A stretch of 64,000 bases of DNA from Nitrospirae bacterium YQR-1 (GTDB lineage: Bacteria > Nitrospirota > Thermodesulfovibrionia > Thermodesulfovibrionales > Magnetobacteriaceae): NCBI GenBank assembly GCA_039908095.1, contig JAMOBJ010000013.1, positions 1 to 64,000 of the forward strand. The letters run 5' to 3'. Below the pieces are notes generated by a model, which saw only the letters and a program-made list of their open reading frames with translations, was not told where the DNA came from and made no database searches. How positions within the stretch are numbered: position 1 is the stretch's first letter; every line of letters begins with the position of its first letter. A program made the position numbers and the translations under genes. Below are positions 17,076 to 25,115 of this stretch, in pieces.

Positions 17076-18159
17076 AATAATATGCCTCTTTTACCGGATT
17101 AACATAATAAGAATATGTATCGTTTCTGAATTTCTCTGCTGCCTCTTTGTTTATAAGTTTATTATTTGTCATCTCGGCCAACGCCTGAGTTATAGTTTTC
17201 ATCCCCCTGTGGGAGCCTGCCGCCATAACAGGTCTGAGAAGATGGAATTCCTCATTAAATAACAAGGCTGATATTACAGGGTCGTTAAGAAGTATTTCAA
17301 AAACAGGAATTACTCCTGCAGCATCATTTTTAGGTAAGAGATTTTGCCAGAGAACCGCCTTTAATGTCGTGGAAAGTGTTTTTTTGGCATCTTTCCTATG
17401 GCTCTTAGGAAAACAATCTATCATTAATCTGAGAGTTTCGGAAATCCCACCGCCGCCGCCAACCGCTGCTATTACCAAAAGCCCCCTTCCGGAAGCCGCA
17501 AGCGAGAGCTTCATTGTTTCATACATCGGAAGGCCGTCTATGGCAAGCACCGAGGCCGCTCCGATGGCATTATCAAATGTTTTTGAAATATCTGAAATTT
17601 CCGACAGCCTGACAAACGGCTGCTTTACTATTGAAAGCCAGCTTTTATGATAATACAAGGCAGGCTCCTCAATCACAACAATTCTCCTGTTATAGTTTTT
17701 ATTTATAAAATCAACATATGAAGCCACTGTGGCACTTTTGCCGGAGTTGTTTTTCCCGATAACCAGTATAAGCCCTGATTGCACCTTTGCAAGGTCCTTG
17801 ATTATTTGTGGTAAGTCTAAAGCATCTATATCAGGTATTTCCTCAAAAACCGGACTTACCGACAACATATAACCATTGCATCCCAGCGTTACCAGTACTT
17901 TAAAACTCCCTGCTTCCTTGCTTTCATAATTAAACCTTGACTCAGTAATTGGTTTTTCCACCTTTATGATTGCACGGCTTATGAGTAAATCAACGATCTC
18001 CTCCGTCATTTTTTCATTTAAAGGGGCAATTTTGCCGACTTTGGAAAGAGTGTTTCCAGCTCTGATATATGGGCTGTCGTTAGGGGCCAGATAGAGCACA
18101 GAGCCTCTCTGTTCCTTTAAGAGCCTACAAAAAGAATCAAAAGTATCTGTTAGTTTCAT
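17074..18159 (-). CDS. Highly degenerate PilT-like ATPase paralogue
   Basis: A 361-residue relative of the 15777-16913 protein. A Walker A is present (GKNNSGKSAT, 135-144), and VVIEEPALYY matches the Asp-box position. The Walker B is reduced to ASVLAIDGLPM, and the His box to RGLLVIAAVGGGGG. N-terminal residues 1-120 replace the PilT PAS-like domain with similar predicted strands. The catalytic Glu and His boxes are lost, so this is probably a regulatory or structural NTP-binding subunit. Its ATG overlaps the stop of the HMA_2-DUF454 gene by 4 bases, placing it firmly in the HMA_2/P-type ATPase operon. The TGA stop lies at the edge of a MITE copy. Confidence 0.65.
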   Translation of the reverse strand: MKLTDTFDSFCRLLKEQRGSVLYLAPNDSPYIRAGNTLSKVGKIAPLNEKMTEEIVDLLISRAIIKVEKPITESRFNYESKEAGSFKVLVTLGCNGYMLSVSPVFEEIPDIDALDLPQIIKDLAKVQSGLILVIGKNNSGKSATVASYVDFINKNYNRRIVVIEEPALYYHKSWLSIVKQPFVRLSEISDISKTFDNAIGAASVLAIDGLPMYETMKLSLAASGRGLLVIAAVGGGGGISETLRLMIDCFPKSHRKDAKKTLSTTLKAVLWQNLLPKNDAAGVIPVFEILLNDPVISALLFNEEFHLLRPVMAAGSHRGMKTITQALAEMTNNKLINKEAAEKFRNDTYSYYVNPVKEAYY

Positions 18160-18779
18160 TTCTTAAGATTATTGTTAAGCGCCGGCTTGTCTGTTTTTTT
18201 CAGGTACCTGCCGATGTATTCATTTTCAAGGAGTTTTTTGTATAAAGGCCCGGAACTTCTGGAGAGAAAATATGCGGAAAGAAGTAAAATTGGAATGCCG
18301 GGGATACCAGGTATTATAATACCGATGACACCTGCACCAGCCAGCAGCCCCCCGACAGCCTCATATAACCTGTTTGGTTTGGCATCTGTATTAACATCCA
18401 AAACCAGTGATTTTGTTACAGGCATAATGCTGTTGGTTTCAATAGCAGGCAAATTTAAATTAATTATGCTAAGATTTCTTAAAATACATGCCTCGTTAAT
18501 TAATTGCTCGTCATAATTTATGGCAATACTGCCACAGTTGTTGTTTAAAGAGGTTTCCTTTATGCCCGCTATTGAGAGAATCTTTGTGTTAACAGCCTCA
18601 AGCAGGGTTTTATTTGCAATGCAAGCCTCCGACACCACTCTAAGGCGCCCTGGGATGGAATGTTTTACTTCAAAAGGGATGTATATTTCCGCCCCAATCG
18701 CACTTAAACTCTCTGCCGGCAGGGTGGCGTTATCAAACATAACAGATGGGCAAGAGGATGCAAAAATGATTTTACTCAT
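18156..18779 (-). CDS. HMA_2-like domain fused to DUF454 membrane domain
   Basis: A 207-residue protein. Residues about 38-112 form a ferredoxin-like HMA_2-type domain beginning with the family signature HSIPGRLRV, but with no CXXC metal site. Residues about 135-195 match DUF454 (YbaN-like): a glycine-rich GAGVIGIIIPGIPGIPILLLSAYFLSRSS membrane hairpin followed by LLENEYIGRYL. DUF454 is usually a stand-alone inner-membrane protein, so the fusion is unusual. It overlaps the upstream HMA_2 gene by 8 bases and the downstream PilT-like gene by 4 bases. Function unknown; the locus suggests metal or cation handling at the inner membrane. Confidence 0.65.
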   Translation of the reverse strand: MSKIIFASSCPSVMFDNATLPAESLSAIGAEIYIPFEVKHSIPGRLRVVSEACIANKTLLEAVNTKILSIAGIKETSLNNNCGSIAINYDEQLINEACILRNLSIINLNLPAIETNSIMPVTKSLVLDVNTDAKPNRLYEAVGGLLAGAGVIGIIIPGIPGIPILLLSAYFLSRSSGPLYKKLLENEYIGRYLKKTDKPALNNNLKK

Positions 18780-19368
18780 TGGTATCTTGTTTTTCGGGGC
18801 TTAGATATTGCACTAAGAGCTGTTCGATTACTTTAGTGGATTCATACTGTTTAAATGAGCTGTAGCCGAAAATTAACAGAACAAGCCACGCAGGGGTTGG
18901 AAGCGCAGGGGCTAAAAGAAGTGTTAACACACCGGCGGAAAACGTTGTTTTAGAAATCATAGTGTCTTTTTTAAACACATCTGTGCTTATATCCCATCCT
19001 CGCTTTTGTAAGTAGTTTGTAGCAATTTTATCATCTTTGATAATTACTTCTATTCCATCACTTTCACCAAAACACAAAGCATTTAGTATTTCGTAGTAAG
19101 TGTTGGTAAAATTTGGCAGTGACATTATAAAAACAATTTGATTGCTGAGTTTTGAAATTAAGTTGTCAACATCGCTGACGTTGTCGTCAAAAAAAAGAGT
19201 AACAGATGAGGCATATTGATTAAGGGCGGCTTTTTTTATCTCTTTTACTCTTTTAAGGGCGGCATTCAAAAAGATAAAAAACACCCGCATATCCATATCG
19301 GTTTTAATCCTCAGTCTGAGGCGCCCCCGTATGTAATGAGCCGTTACGAGTTCAAACTCTGCAGTCAT
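18772..19368 (-). CDS. HMA_2-like domain membrane protein
   Basis: A 198-residue protein. The N-terminal domain (about 8-75) starts with HYIRGRLRLRI, the HMA_2 signature, again without the CXXC of classical heavy-metal domains. Two hydrophobic segments near residues 145-172 (AGVLTLLLAPALP, AWLVLLIFGYSSF) suggest a membrane hairpin, followed by a short charged tail. The start overlaps the upstream DUF5132-like gene by 4 bases and the end overlaps the HMA_2-DUF454 gene. Function unknown. Confidence 0.6.
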   Translation of the reverse strand: MTAEFELVTAHYIRGRLRLRIKTDMDMRVFFIFLNAALKRVKEIKKAALNQYASSVTLFFDDNVSDVDNLISKLSNQIVFIMSLPNFTNTYYEILNALCFGESDGIEVIIKDDKIATNYLQKRGWDISTDVFKKDTMISKTTFSAGVLTLLLAPALPTPAWLVLLIFGYSSFKQYESTKVIEQLLVQYLSPEKQDTNE

Positions 19369-19601
19369 TTTGGGTTGGCCTTTGCTTGTGCTTCTTTAAT
19401 CTTCTCGAGCTCATATTCGGCTTTGCTCTCTGCCGCTATATCTTTAAATTCCTCATACGAGTGCCCTAAAGATGAGAGAACCGCATCTTTCACAGAATAA
19501 AAAACTTTTATTAAACTTTTAATAAAAGCCTTGTTTGGTACCATTTTTGTGAAAAAAACTACAACAAGCCCCCCAACAATACCTGCTATTATGTATCCCA
19601 T
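19365..19601 (-). CDS. DUF5132-like small membrane protein
   Basis: A 78-residue protein: an N-terminal glycine-rich transmembrane helix (IIAGIVGGLVVVFF), a basic amphipathic stretch, and a charged helical C-terminus with DIAAESKAEYELEK. The same architecture and the motif D-I-x-A-E-S-K-A-E-Y-E recur in the protein at 20012-20245. Proteins of this kind are typically found beside HMA_2 P-type ATPases. The charged tail may be a cytoplasmic docking helix; that is inference. Coupled to the next gene by a 4-base overlap. Confidence 0.6.
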   Translation of the reverse strand: MGYIIAGIVGGLVVVFFTKMVPNKAFIKSLIKVFYSVKDAVLSSLGHSYEEFKDIAAESKAEYELEKIKEAQAKANPK

Positions 19602-19643
19602 AGTATGACTTTACCCGCCTTTATTGTTATTTCCACCTTATTG

Positions 19644-19970
19644 TTATGTTGTTTTCTTCCTGATTTTTTTATGTATTTGTTTCTTTTGAAGCTGCTTTTG
19701 TTTTTCCGTGTCTGATATTATCACCCTTTCTTTTGGCTCTATTACATCTTCTTTTGGCTCTATTACATCAAGAATCTCCAGCAGTGAGATGTCTTTATGG
19801 TCATAACACAGGGTAAGACTGTTGCAGGACTTATTAGTTGAGACACTGGAAATCCTCTTGTCAGCACAAAAAAGACTGTTTAGCTTTTCCAGAGTCCCTT
19901 CCTTTTTTAAATCAGGGATCCTGAGCCTTACCCTGCCACGTATATGGTGTACAACCTCGCACTTAGACAC
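19644..19970 (-). CDS. Stand-alone HMA_2-like domain protein
   Basis: A 108-residue soluble protein. Residues about 5-68 are one HMA_2-like domain with HHIRGRVRLRI and a central CNSLTLCYD strand. The tail holds a duplicated DVIEPKE segment (18- or 21-bp direct repeat at about 19728-19770) and a very basic C-terminus (KKQIHKKIRKK). It may act as a metal chaperone or adaptor for the P-type ATPase encoded just upstream. The domain call rests on the signature and context, not on a search. Confidence 0.6.
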   Translation of the reverse strand: MSKCEVVHHIRGRVRLRIPDLKKEGTLEKLNSLFCADKRISSVSTNKSCNSLTLCYDHKDISLLEILDVIEPKEDVIEPKERVIISDTEKQKQLQKKQIHKKIRKKTT

Positions 19971-20011
19971 TTCTGTATATATCTCCCTGTACAGTACAGC
20001 CGGTTTTAGTA

Positions 20012-20245
20012 TTACGCTTTGACCTTTGCCTCTGCTTTTGCGGCTTTTACAGATTCATACTCAGCCTTGCTCTCCGCCATAATGTCCTTTAAAGATTCCA
20101 GGGTCTCTCCGCCGCCGGATGTAACGGTATCTGCAATAGAGTACCCTATCTTTATTACTCCCTTGAGGGCATCCCTCATGAAACTCGATTTACCTGCTAC
20201 ATAAACTACCGCTCCACCAAATACTCCAGCCAATATCTCTTCCAT
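20012..20245 (-). CDS. DUF5132-like small membrane protein
   Basis: A 77-residue paralogue of the 19365-19601 protein. It has an N-terminal Gly-rich membrane helix (ILAGVFGGAVVYVAG), a middle basic segment, then LKDIMAESKAEYESVK and an Ala/Lys-rich tail. It lies 70 bp downstream of the P-type ATPase gene on the same strand. The two paralogues alternate with HMA_2 genes, consistent with duplication of a DUF5132/HMA_2 gene pair. Confidence 0.6.
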   Translation of the reverse strand: MEEILAGVFGGAVVYVAGKSSFMRDALKGVIKIGYSIADTVTSGGGETLESLKDIMAESKAEYESVKAAKAEAKVKA

Positions 20246-20315
20246 ACCATCCTCCTGTTATTGAATATTTTATACATAGTATAGCCTGCAACAAGCAGAG
20301 TTAGCAAGTGCTATT

Positions 20316-22631
20316 TTAACGCCCTTTAAGTTTCATTCTTATTATTGGTTTCATACCGTTTAAACACGCAACAATGGCAGAGCCGTTGCTGATAAGAGTG
20401 CTAAAGACGGGAGATATCAAATTAAAAGCGGCAAGGGCATAAGCCACCACATTAAGCCCTCCCGTTATGGTGTAGTTTTCTTTGATAAGTGTTATTGTTT
20501 CCTTGCTTATTTCAAAGGCTTTAGGTATTTTACTAAGATTGTCATCAAGTAAAATTACCCCGGCAGTCTCTTTTGTAATATCAGCGCCTCCTTTTACAGA
20601 TATTCCTATATCTGCATACGAAAGTGCCACTGAGTCATTTATTCCATCCCCAACGAAAGCCACTATCTTGCCCTTATTCTTTAAATCAATCACAACCTCA
20701 GCCTTTTGCTCAGGAAGCACCTCTGCAATACACTGGTCTATTCCCAGCATTTTTGCAACCGGATAGGCCACTTTTTTTACATCTCCGGTAAGCATTATTA
20801 CATTTTTAACTCCCACGCGGTGGAGGTCGTCTATCATTGCTTTGGCTTCTTTACGTATCTGGTCTCTGAAAGAAATAATGCCGCCAAGTTTTCCGTCTAA
20901 TGAAACATACAGTGCCGCTTTGCCATCATCAATAAACCTATCTGTGATGTTAGCAATATCATCACCTATGGGAATGGAGTTTTCCTGAAGCAGCCTCAGG
21001 CTTCCGACAAGTACGTTTTTGCCGTTTATCCATGCATCCACTCCGCGCCCGACACAGTACTGAACCATATCCCGTTTTTTTAGTGCGATGTGTTTATGCT
21101 CGGCATGTCTTACCACAGCCTCGGCTATCGGGTGTGTCATCTGAAGCTCGGCTGTTGCAGCATACGAAATGATTTCTTCCTCTTCGTAGCCGTTAAATCC
21201 GATAACATCCTCCACTTTAATCACACCGGTTGTAAGTGTGCCGGTTTTATCAAATATTATTGTGTCGGTTTTATATAGCTTTTCGAGATAACTTCCACCT
21301 TTTATTAAAATTCCGTGCGAGGTAGCTGAAATCATGCAAGATAACACCGCAGTCGGGGCCGACACCCTCACACCGGTACCGAAGTCCACGGTAAGAAGCG
21401 CAGCAAGATGGTGTAGATTTAATGTTGTCGCAAAAATTAAACCGGTTGTTATCAGTGAGGGGGTCACAATTCTGTCTGCAAACTTTTCAGCGTGGTTTTG
21501 TATTTTAGTTTCATAAATCGGAGCCTCCTCCACCATTTTAACCACCTGCGCCACTTTTGTGTCATCTCCCGTTCTGATTACTCTTACGTAAGCTTTGCCG
21601 TCTTTTATCACGGTTGCAGCAAGCACGGTGTCTCCAACCTCTTTATGCACTGGGAATGACTCACCGGTCAGTACCTGCTGATCTACAATGATTTCACCCT
21701 CAGTAATCCGCCCGTCAACCGGAATAAGGTTTCCAACGTTTAAGGAGACTATTTCGCCTACATTAATATCCTTAACCCGCACCTTTACCTCAACATCGCC
21801 CCTTACCACCCATGCGTAGTTTTCCTGAAAATCAAGGAGTTTTCTAATGGTTCGCTGCGAGCTTGATGCTGTAAGGTCACGGATATAGTCGCCAAGGTGA
21901 ATAAGCCAGACCATTGCAGAGGCATTTATAACGTCTCCGGTCAGCATACCCACAGTAAGAGCTGAAGCATCAAGAAAATCAACGTTTAGTCTGTGCTCAT
22001 TTTTTATACACTTATACGCCCGTTTGTAAACCGGAACGGAGATATATAAAAGCACCGGATAGACTATGGCAAGAGCAAGCGGTGGAATGCCTCCAAGAAC
22101 AATGCTTAAACCCATAGCAGCTGAGGACCACTTAAAAAATGCAAGCGAGATGTCCTTGTCCTCGGTTTTTACAAGAGCCGGCTCGGTTTTTAATTTCACG
22201 AGGTCGGAAAGAGTCAGCACAGAAACTGAGGACACAATTATTTCCGGCTTTACGGCATCCTTATCATAGAGGACGGTAAAGCTCCCACAGTAGTGGTTAA
22301 CGCTTACGTCTGTTACACCGGGTTGTTTTTTCAGGTAATTGCCAAGGGTTGCACTTAAATCCTTATATGAAGCCAAAAGTGAGATACTTAAACGAATCCG
22401 GCCTGTTATTGAGTGTTTTATCTCACACTTAAGCTGCAGCTTAAGCAAAGAGCTGTTAATCTCTAATAAGGCTGAAGAATTCTGATGGATCGTTTTCTTA
22501 TATTCCTCAAGACTGATTATGTTAGATGTAACTGCTGAATTAATGGTCGTTGGGCTTCTAAAATACCTTACCGGGGCTTTATCCAGAGCCATTTGGTCAA
22601 AATCACCATCAGTTTTTGGCAGCGTGTCCAT
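20316..22631 (-). CDS. P1B-like P-type ATPase with N-terminal HMA_2 domain and no CPC motif
   Basis: A 771-residue cation pump. The HMA_2-like domain (about 67-140, HSITGRIRLSI) lacks CXXC. The core shows TGES (322-325), phosphorylation site DKTGTLTTG with Asp461, the P1B-specific HP dipeptide (THPIAEAV) and GDGINDS, so it should form a phosphoenzyme. The membrane metal-site motif of helix 6, normally CPC/SPC/CPH, reads RVSAP (422-426) and has no cysteine. Transport of soft metals through thiolates is therefore unlikely and the substrate is open. It resembles the CtpC-like/HMA_2 group. It is followed by DUF5132 and HMA_2 genes and preceded, 44 bp away, by two CaCA exchangers. Confidence 0.85.
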   Translation of the reverse strand: MDTLPKTDGDFDQMALDKAPVRYFRSPTTINSAVTSNIISLEEYKKTIHQNSSALLEINSSLLKLQLKCEIKHSITGRIRLSISLLASYKDLSATLGNYLKKQPGVTDVSVNHYCGSFTVLYDKDAVKPEIIVSSVSVLTLSDLVKLKTEPALVKTEDKDISLAFFKWSSAAMGLSIVLGGIPPLALAIVYPVLLYISVPVYKRAYKCIKNEHRLNVDFLDASALTVGMLTGDVINASAMVWLIHLGDYIRDLTASSSQRTIRKLLDFQENYAWVVRGDVEVKVRVKDINVGEIVSLNVGNLIPVDGRITEGEIIVDQQVLTGESFPVHKEVGDTVLAATVIKDGKAYVRVIRTGDDTKVAQVVKMVEEAPIYETKIQNHAEKFADRIVTPSLITTGLIFATTLNLHHLAALLTVDFGTGVRVSAPTAVLSCMISATSHGILIKGGSYLEKLYKTDTIIFDKTGTLTTGVIKVEDVIGFNGYEEEEIISYAATAELQMTHPIAEAVVRHAEHKHIALKKRDMVQYCVGRGVDAWINGKNVLVGSLRLLQENSIPIGDDIANITDRFIDDGKAALYVSLDGKLGGIISFRDQIRKEAKAMIDDLHRVGVKNVIMLTGDVKKVAYPVAKMLGIDQCIAEVLPEQKAEVVIDLKNKGKIVAFVGDGINDSVALSYADIGISVKGGADITKETAGVILLDDNLSKIPKAFEISKETITLIKENYTITGGLNVVAYALAAFNLISPVFSTLISNGSAIVACLNGMKPIIRMKLKGR

Positions 22632-22675
22632 TAAACCTCCAATAAATATTTATCTACAGATACAAGATATAATGC

Positions 22676-23776
22676 TTAAAAAATAAAGAAATAAGCAATG
22701 CCTAAAATTATATATAATGCCAGCAGTTGCACGCCTTCCATCCAGTGGGTCTCCCCGTCAGCCGATATAAAATTGACTAATAAGACGGAAAAAGCTATGG
22801 AGAGGGTCTCAAGGGGAGTAAAAGCCAGATCCATAGGAGCGGGGCCTATAAAGTAACTGATAAAAACCAGAATGGGAGCCAGAAACATGGCTACCTGAGA
22901 GCTTGAGCCGATGGCGATTGAAACAGAAACATCCATCTTGTTTTTAAGCGCCATGATGATTGCTGTACTATGTTCTGCGGCGTTACCAACTAAGGCAACA
23001 ACAATGACTCCGACAAATACCTCGTTCATTCCCAGTGATTTAGTTGCCGACTCAAGTGATTTAACCAGAAACTCACTCATAAAACTTATACCGACAGTTG
23101 CAGCTAAAAGCACAGACAGGGCTTTTTTAGTGCTCCATACACCATTAGTTTCATGCTCCCCTGTTTCTCCATTCCCGACTCCGTAGAGGTGCTTGTGGCT
23201 TTTTAGTGAAAACACCAGGCTCAACACATATGTAATAAACAGCACTATAGCAATAGCAAGACTTAACTTCATGTTCAGACTGTCCACCCGTACTTTCCCC
23301 ATAGAATGGTCACTAAGCAGTGAATAAATAACGGCAGGAACCACAAGACCGGAGGCGCTGAGAATCAGCATAGTGGAGTTAAGGTTGGCGGCGGTTGAAT
23401 TAAATTTCAGATTTTTAACTTTTATCCCGCCGGCAAAGAAACTAAGACCAAGGACAAGCAAAATATTGCCGATTATCGAGCCTGTTATGGATGCTTTAAC
23501 AACGTTATACATTCCCTCTTTGATAGCAATTATGGCAATAATCAACTCTGCTGCATTTCCAAATGTAGCATTAAGAAATCCACCGATACCGGCCCCAAGT
23601 TTTTCAGTCAGGTGTTCGGTGGCCCGTCCCATGATAGAGGCAAGCGGAATTATGGCAATCGCAGATGTAGCAAAAATCGCCGTTGCGTTTGCGTGTGTTA
23701 ATTCCAGAAAAACAGCAATTGGAATGAAAATCAAAAAAAAGTCTAATACAGCAATTTCAAAATTTCCTATTTTCAT
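22676..23776 (-). CDS. CAX-type Ca2+(cation)/H+ antiporter
   Basis: A 366-residue, roughly 11-helix transporter of the CaCA superfamily. Both alpha repeats are recognisable: [18 protein letters not shown] near residue 85-100 and [14 protein letters not shown] near 255-268, with the GN-A-A-E motif of the CAX (ChaA/VCX1-like) family. It would export Ca2+ or similar divalent cations against H+. It lies 29 bp from the YrbG-like gene and 44 bp from the P-type ATPase, all on one strand, so the three probably share a transcript. Confidence 0.88.
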   Translation of the reverse strand: MKIGNFEIAVLDFFLIFIPIAVFLELTHANATAIFATSAIAIIPLASIMGRATEHLTEKLGAGIGGFLNATFGNAAELIIAIIAIKEGMYNVVKASITGSIIGNILLVLGLSFFAGGIKVKNLKFNSTAANLNSTMLILSASGLVVPAVIYSLLSDHSMGKVRVDSLNMKLSLAIAIVLFITYVLSLVFSLKSHKHLYGVGNGETGEHETNGVWSTKKALSVLLAATVGISFMSEFLVKSLESATKSLGMNEVFVGVIVVALVGNAAEHSTAIIMALKNKMDVSVSIAIGSSSQVAMFLAPILVFISYFIGPAPMDLAFTPLETLSIAFSVLLVNFISADGETHWMEGVQLLALYIILGIAYFFIF

Positions 23777-23805
23777 AAATACTCCCCTGTTATTATATTA
23801 ATATG

Positions 23806-24774
23806 TTAAAACCACTTAAGCATCCATCCAAGATAAAACACATAGATGAGTAAAAACATGGCACCCTCAAATTTTGACGGTTTTTTGTCAATAATGACAA
23901 AGGTAAAAATTATAGAGGCAAATGCCATCATGGGCAGTCCCTTACCGATAGTGTCCTCAGCAACCAAAAGCACACCTGGGTTTGGTGTAAAATAACTAAA
24001 CAGCGAGGCAACACCGACTACAGAGAAAAAGTTAAAAATCCCTGACCCTACGACATTACCCAGAGCAACGTCCAGCTTGCCCTTTCCGGCAAACTTGTAG
24101 GAAATCATCAGTTCCGGTAAAGAGGATGCAATAGCTACCGCTGTACCGGCAATAACCCCTTCATTTATGTGAAATATCTTAGCTATTTCATTAATGTAAT
24201 CGACAGTCCATTCGCCTCCAAAGTAGAGCATTACGGAGCTGACGGCAAGGAGTACGTATGTAAAAGCCGTGGCAGGGGCTGCCTCGTCCTCACCTTCCTC
24301 CTCAGTCTCCGGATTGGGCTTTCTTGAAAACACCGACCAGATGTAGATAGCGACTCCGAAAAGAGAAAGGATTCCGTCAGCAGCTTTATAGTGGCCGTCG
24401 TGAGTCATAAAAATAAAAAGAGCTGTTGCGGATATAAAAAATGGAATATCTAAATTTATAAGATTGATTTTTACATATTCACCTTTAAAAAATAGAAAGG
24501 CAACTCCGAGCACTAAAAAAGTGTTTGTAATGTTTGAGCCTATGACGCTACCGGCAACAATTCCTGAAGTTCCCTTTAAAACGGCAAAAACAGACGCTAT
24601 CATCTCAGGCAGGCACGTGCCAACGGAGATTATCACCGCTCCGATAACAAAACCGGGTAGTTTAAGGGTTTTACCGATACGTTCGGCACAATATGTAAAC
24701 TTATCCGCCCCAAATATTAAAAGAGCCAGCCCTGTAGCAAGCATGGTAAAAACAAAGACAATGCTGTGTTCCAT
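23806..24774 (-). CDS. YrbG-like K+-dependent Na+/Ca2+ exchanger-family protein
   Basis: A 322-residue, about 10-helix membrane protein. The two inverted repeats carry SVGTCLPEMIASV...GSVIGSNITNT (about 52-90) and ASSLPELMIS...GNVVGSGIFN (about 215-250), the P-E and G-S-N-I signatures of the CaCA YrbG subgroup. A charged Glu/Asp-rich loop (about 155-170) separates the halves. It is the first gene of the minus-strand run to 15777. The neighbouring CAX gene suggests calcium or another divalent as substrate for the locus. Confidence 0.87.
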   Translation of the reverse strand: MEHSIVFVFTMLATGLALLIFGADKFTYCAERIGKTLKLPGFVIGAVIISVGTCLPEMIASVFAVLKGTSGIVAGSVIGSNITNTFLVLGVAFLFFKGEYVKINLINLDIPFFISATALFIFMTHDGHYKAADGILSLFGVAIYIWSVFSRKPNPETEEEGEDEAAPATAFTYVLLAVSSVMLYFGGEWTVDYINEIAKIFHINEGVIAGTAVAIASSLPELMISYKFAGKGKLDVALGNVVGSGIFNFFSVVGVASLFSYFTPNPGVLLVAEDTIGKGLPMMAFASIIFTFVIIDKKPSKFEGAMFLLIYVFYLGWMLKWF

Positions 24775-24898
24775 CTATATATAAACCTCCAATGCTTAAT
24801 GCAGTAGTCTAATTTACACAAGTAATGTGACATTAGTCAAGAAGAGGTAAACTGTAATTACTTATAAACGCCTGCTGCCACAATACAGCCCGAAATCT

Positions 24899-24927
24899 TT
24901 GACACAAACGTATAACAGACGTATAAT
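24899..24927 (+). promoter_or_regulatory. Perfect-consensus sigma-70 promoter upstream of SLC1-like gene
   Basis: TTGACA (24899-24904), 17 bases, TATAAT (24922-24927). This is the best promoter match in the window. The predicted start near 24934 leaves a leader of about 180 nt before the SLC1-like gene. In the leader I see a small potential stem (GGGT/ACCC around 24949-24983) but no riboswitch class I can name. The rest of the 340-bp divergent intergenic region (24775-25115) is otherwise unassigned. Confidence 0.6.
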
Positions 24928-25100
24928 CGGGCACTTTGTCAAATCGAGTGGGTAAAAACCAGCGATGACAGAGAACCCTCTAACGGAGTCAGCTGCACGG
25001 CATTTTATTTTAAATTGATGCAAATCATTTGTCAGATTTTTATTGCGGCCCTTTGCACTTATTAACTAAACGTATGTTAAGATAACCCTTATCAAAATAT

Positions 25101-25108
25101 AGGAAGGA
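25101..25108 (+). promoter_or_regulatory. Strong ribosome binding site pointing to an ATT start
   Basis: AGGAAGGA ends 7 bases before ATT 25116. The codons from ATT read as a natural N-terminus (x-NKKLEALMPVV), whereas the first ATG (25140) has no good Shine-Dalgarno site. Confidence 0.4.
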
Positions 25109-25115
25109 ATATACA

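Noticed and set aside
15777..18159. Type IV pilus locus
   Set aside because: The PilT-like proteins have lost key residues and no pilin, PilB, PilC or PilQ gene is near.
15777..24774. Magnetosome gene cluster
   Set aside because: No mam, mms or mad homologue was recognised; metal-domain genes alone do not support it.
24934..25115. c-di-GMP or other known riboswitch in the leader of the SLC1-like gene
   Set aside because: No recognisable consensus of a known class; only weak local pairing is visible, so kept as an open question.
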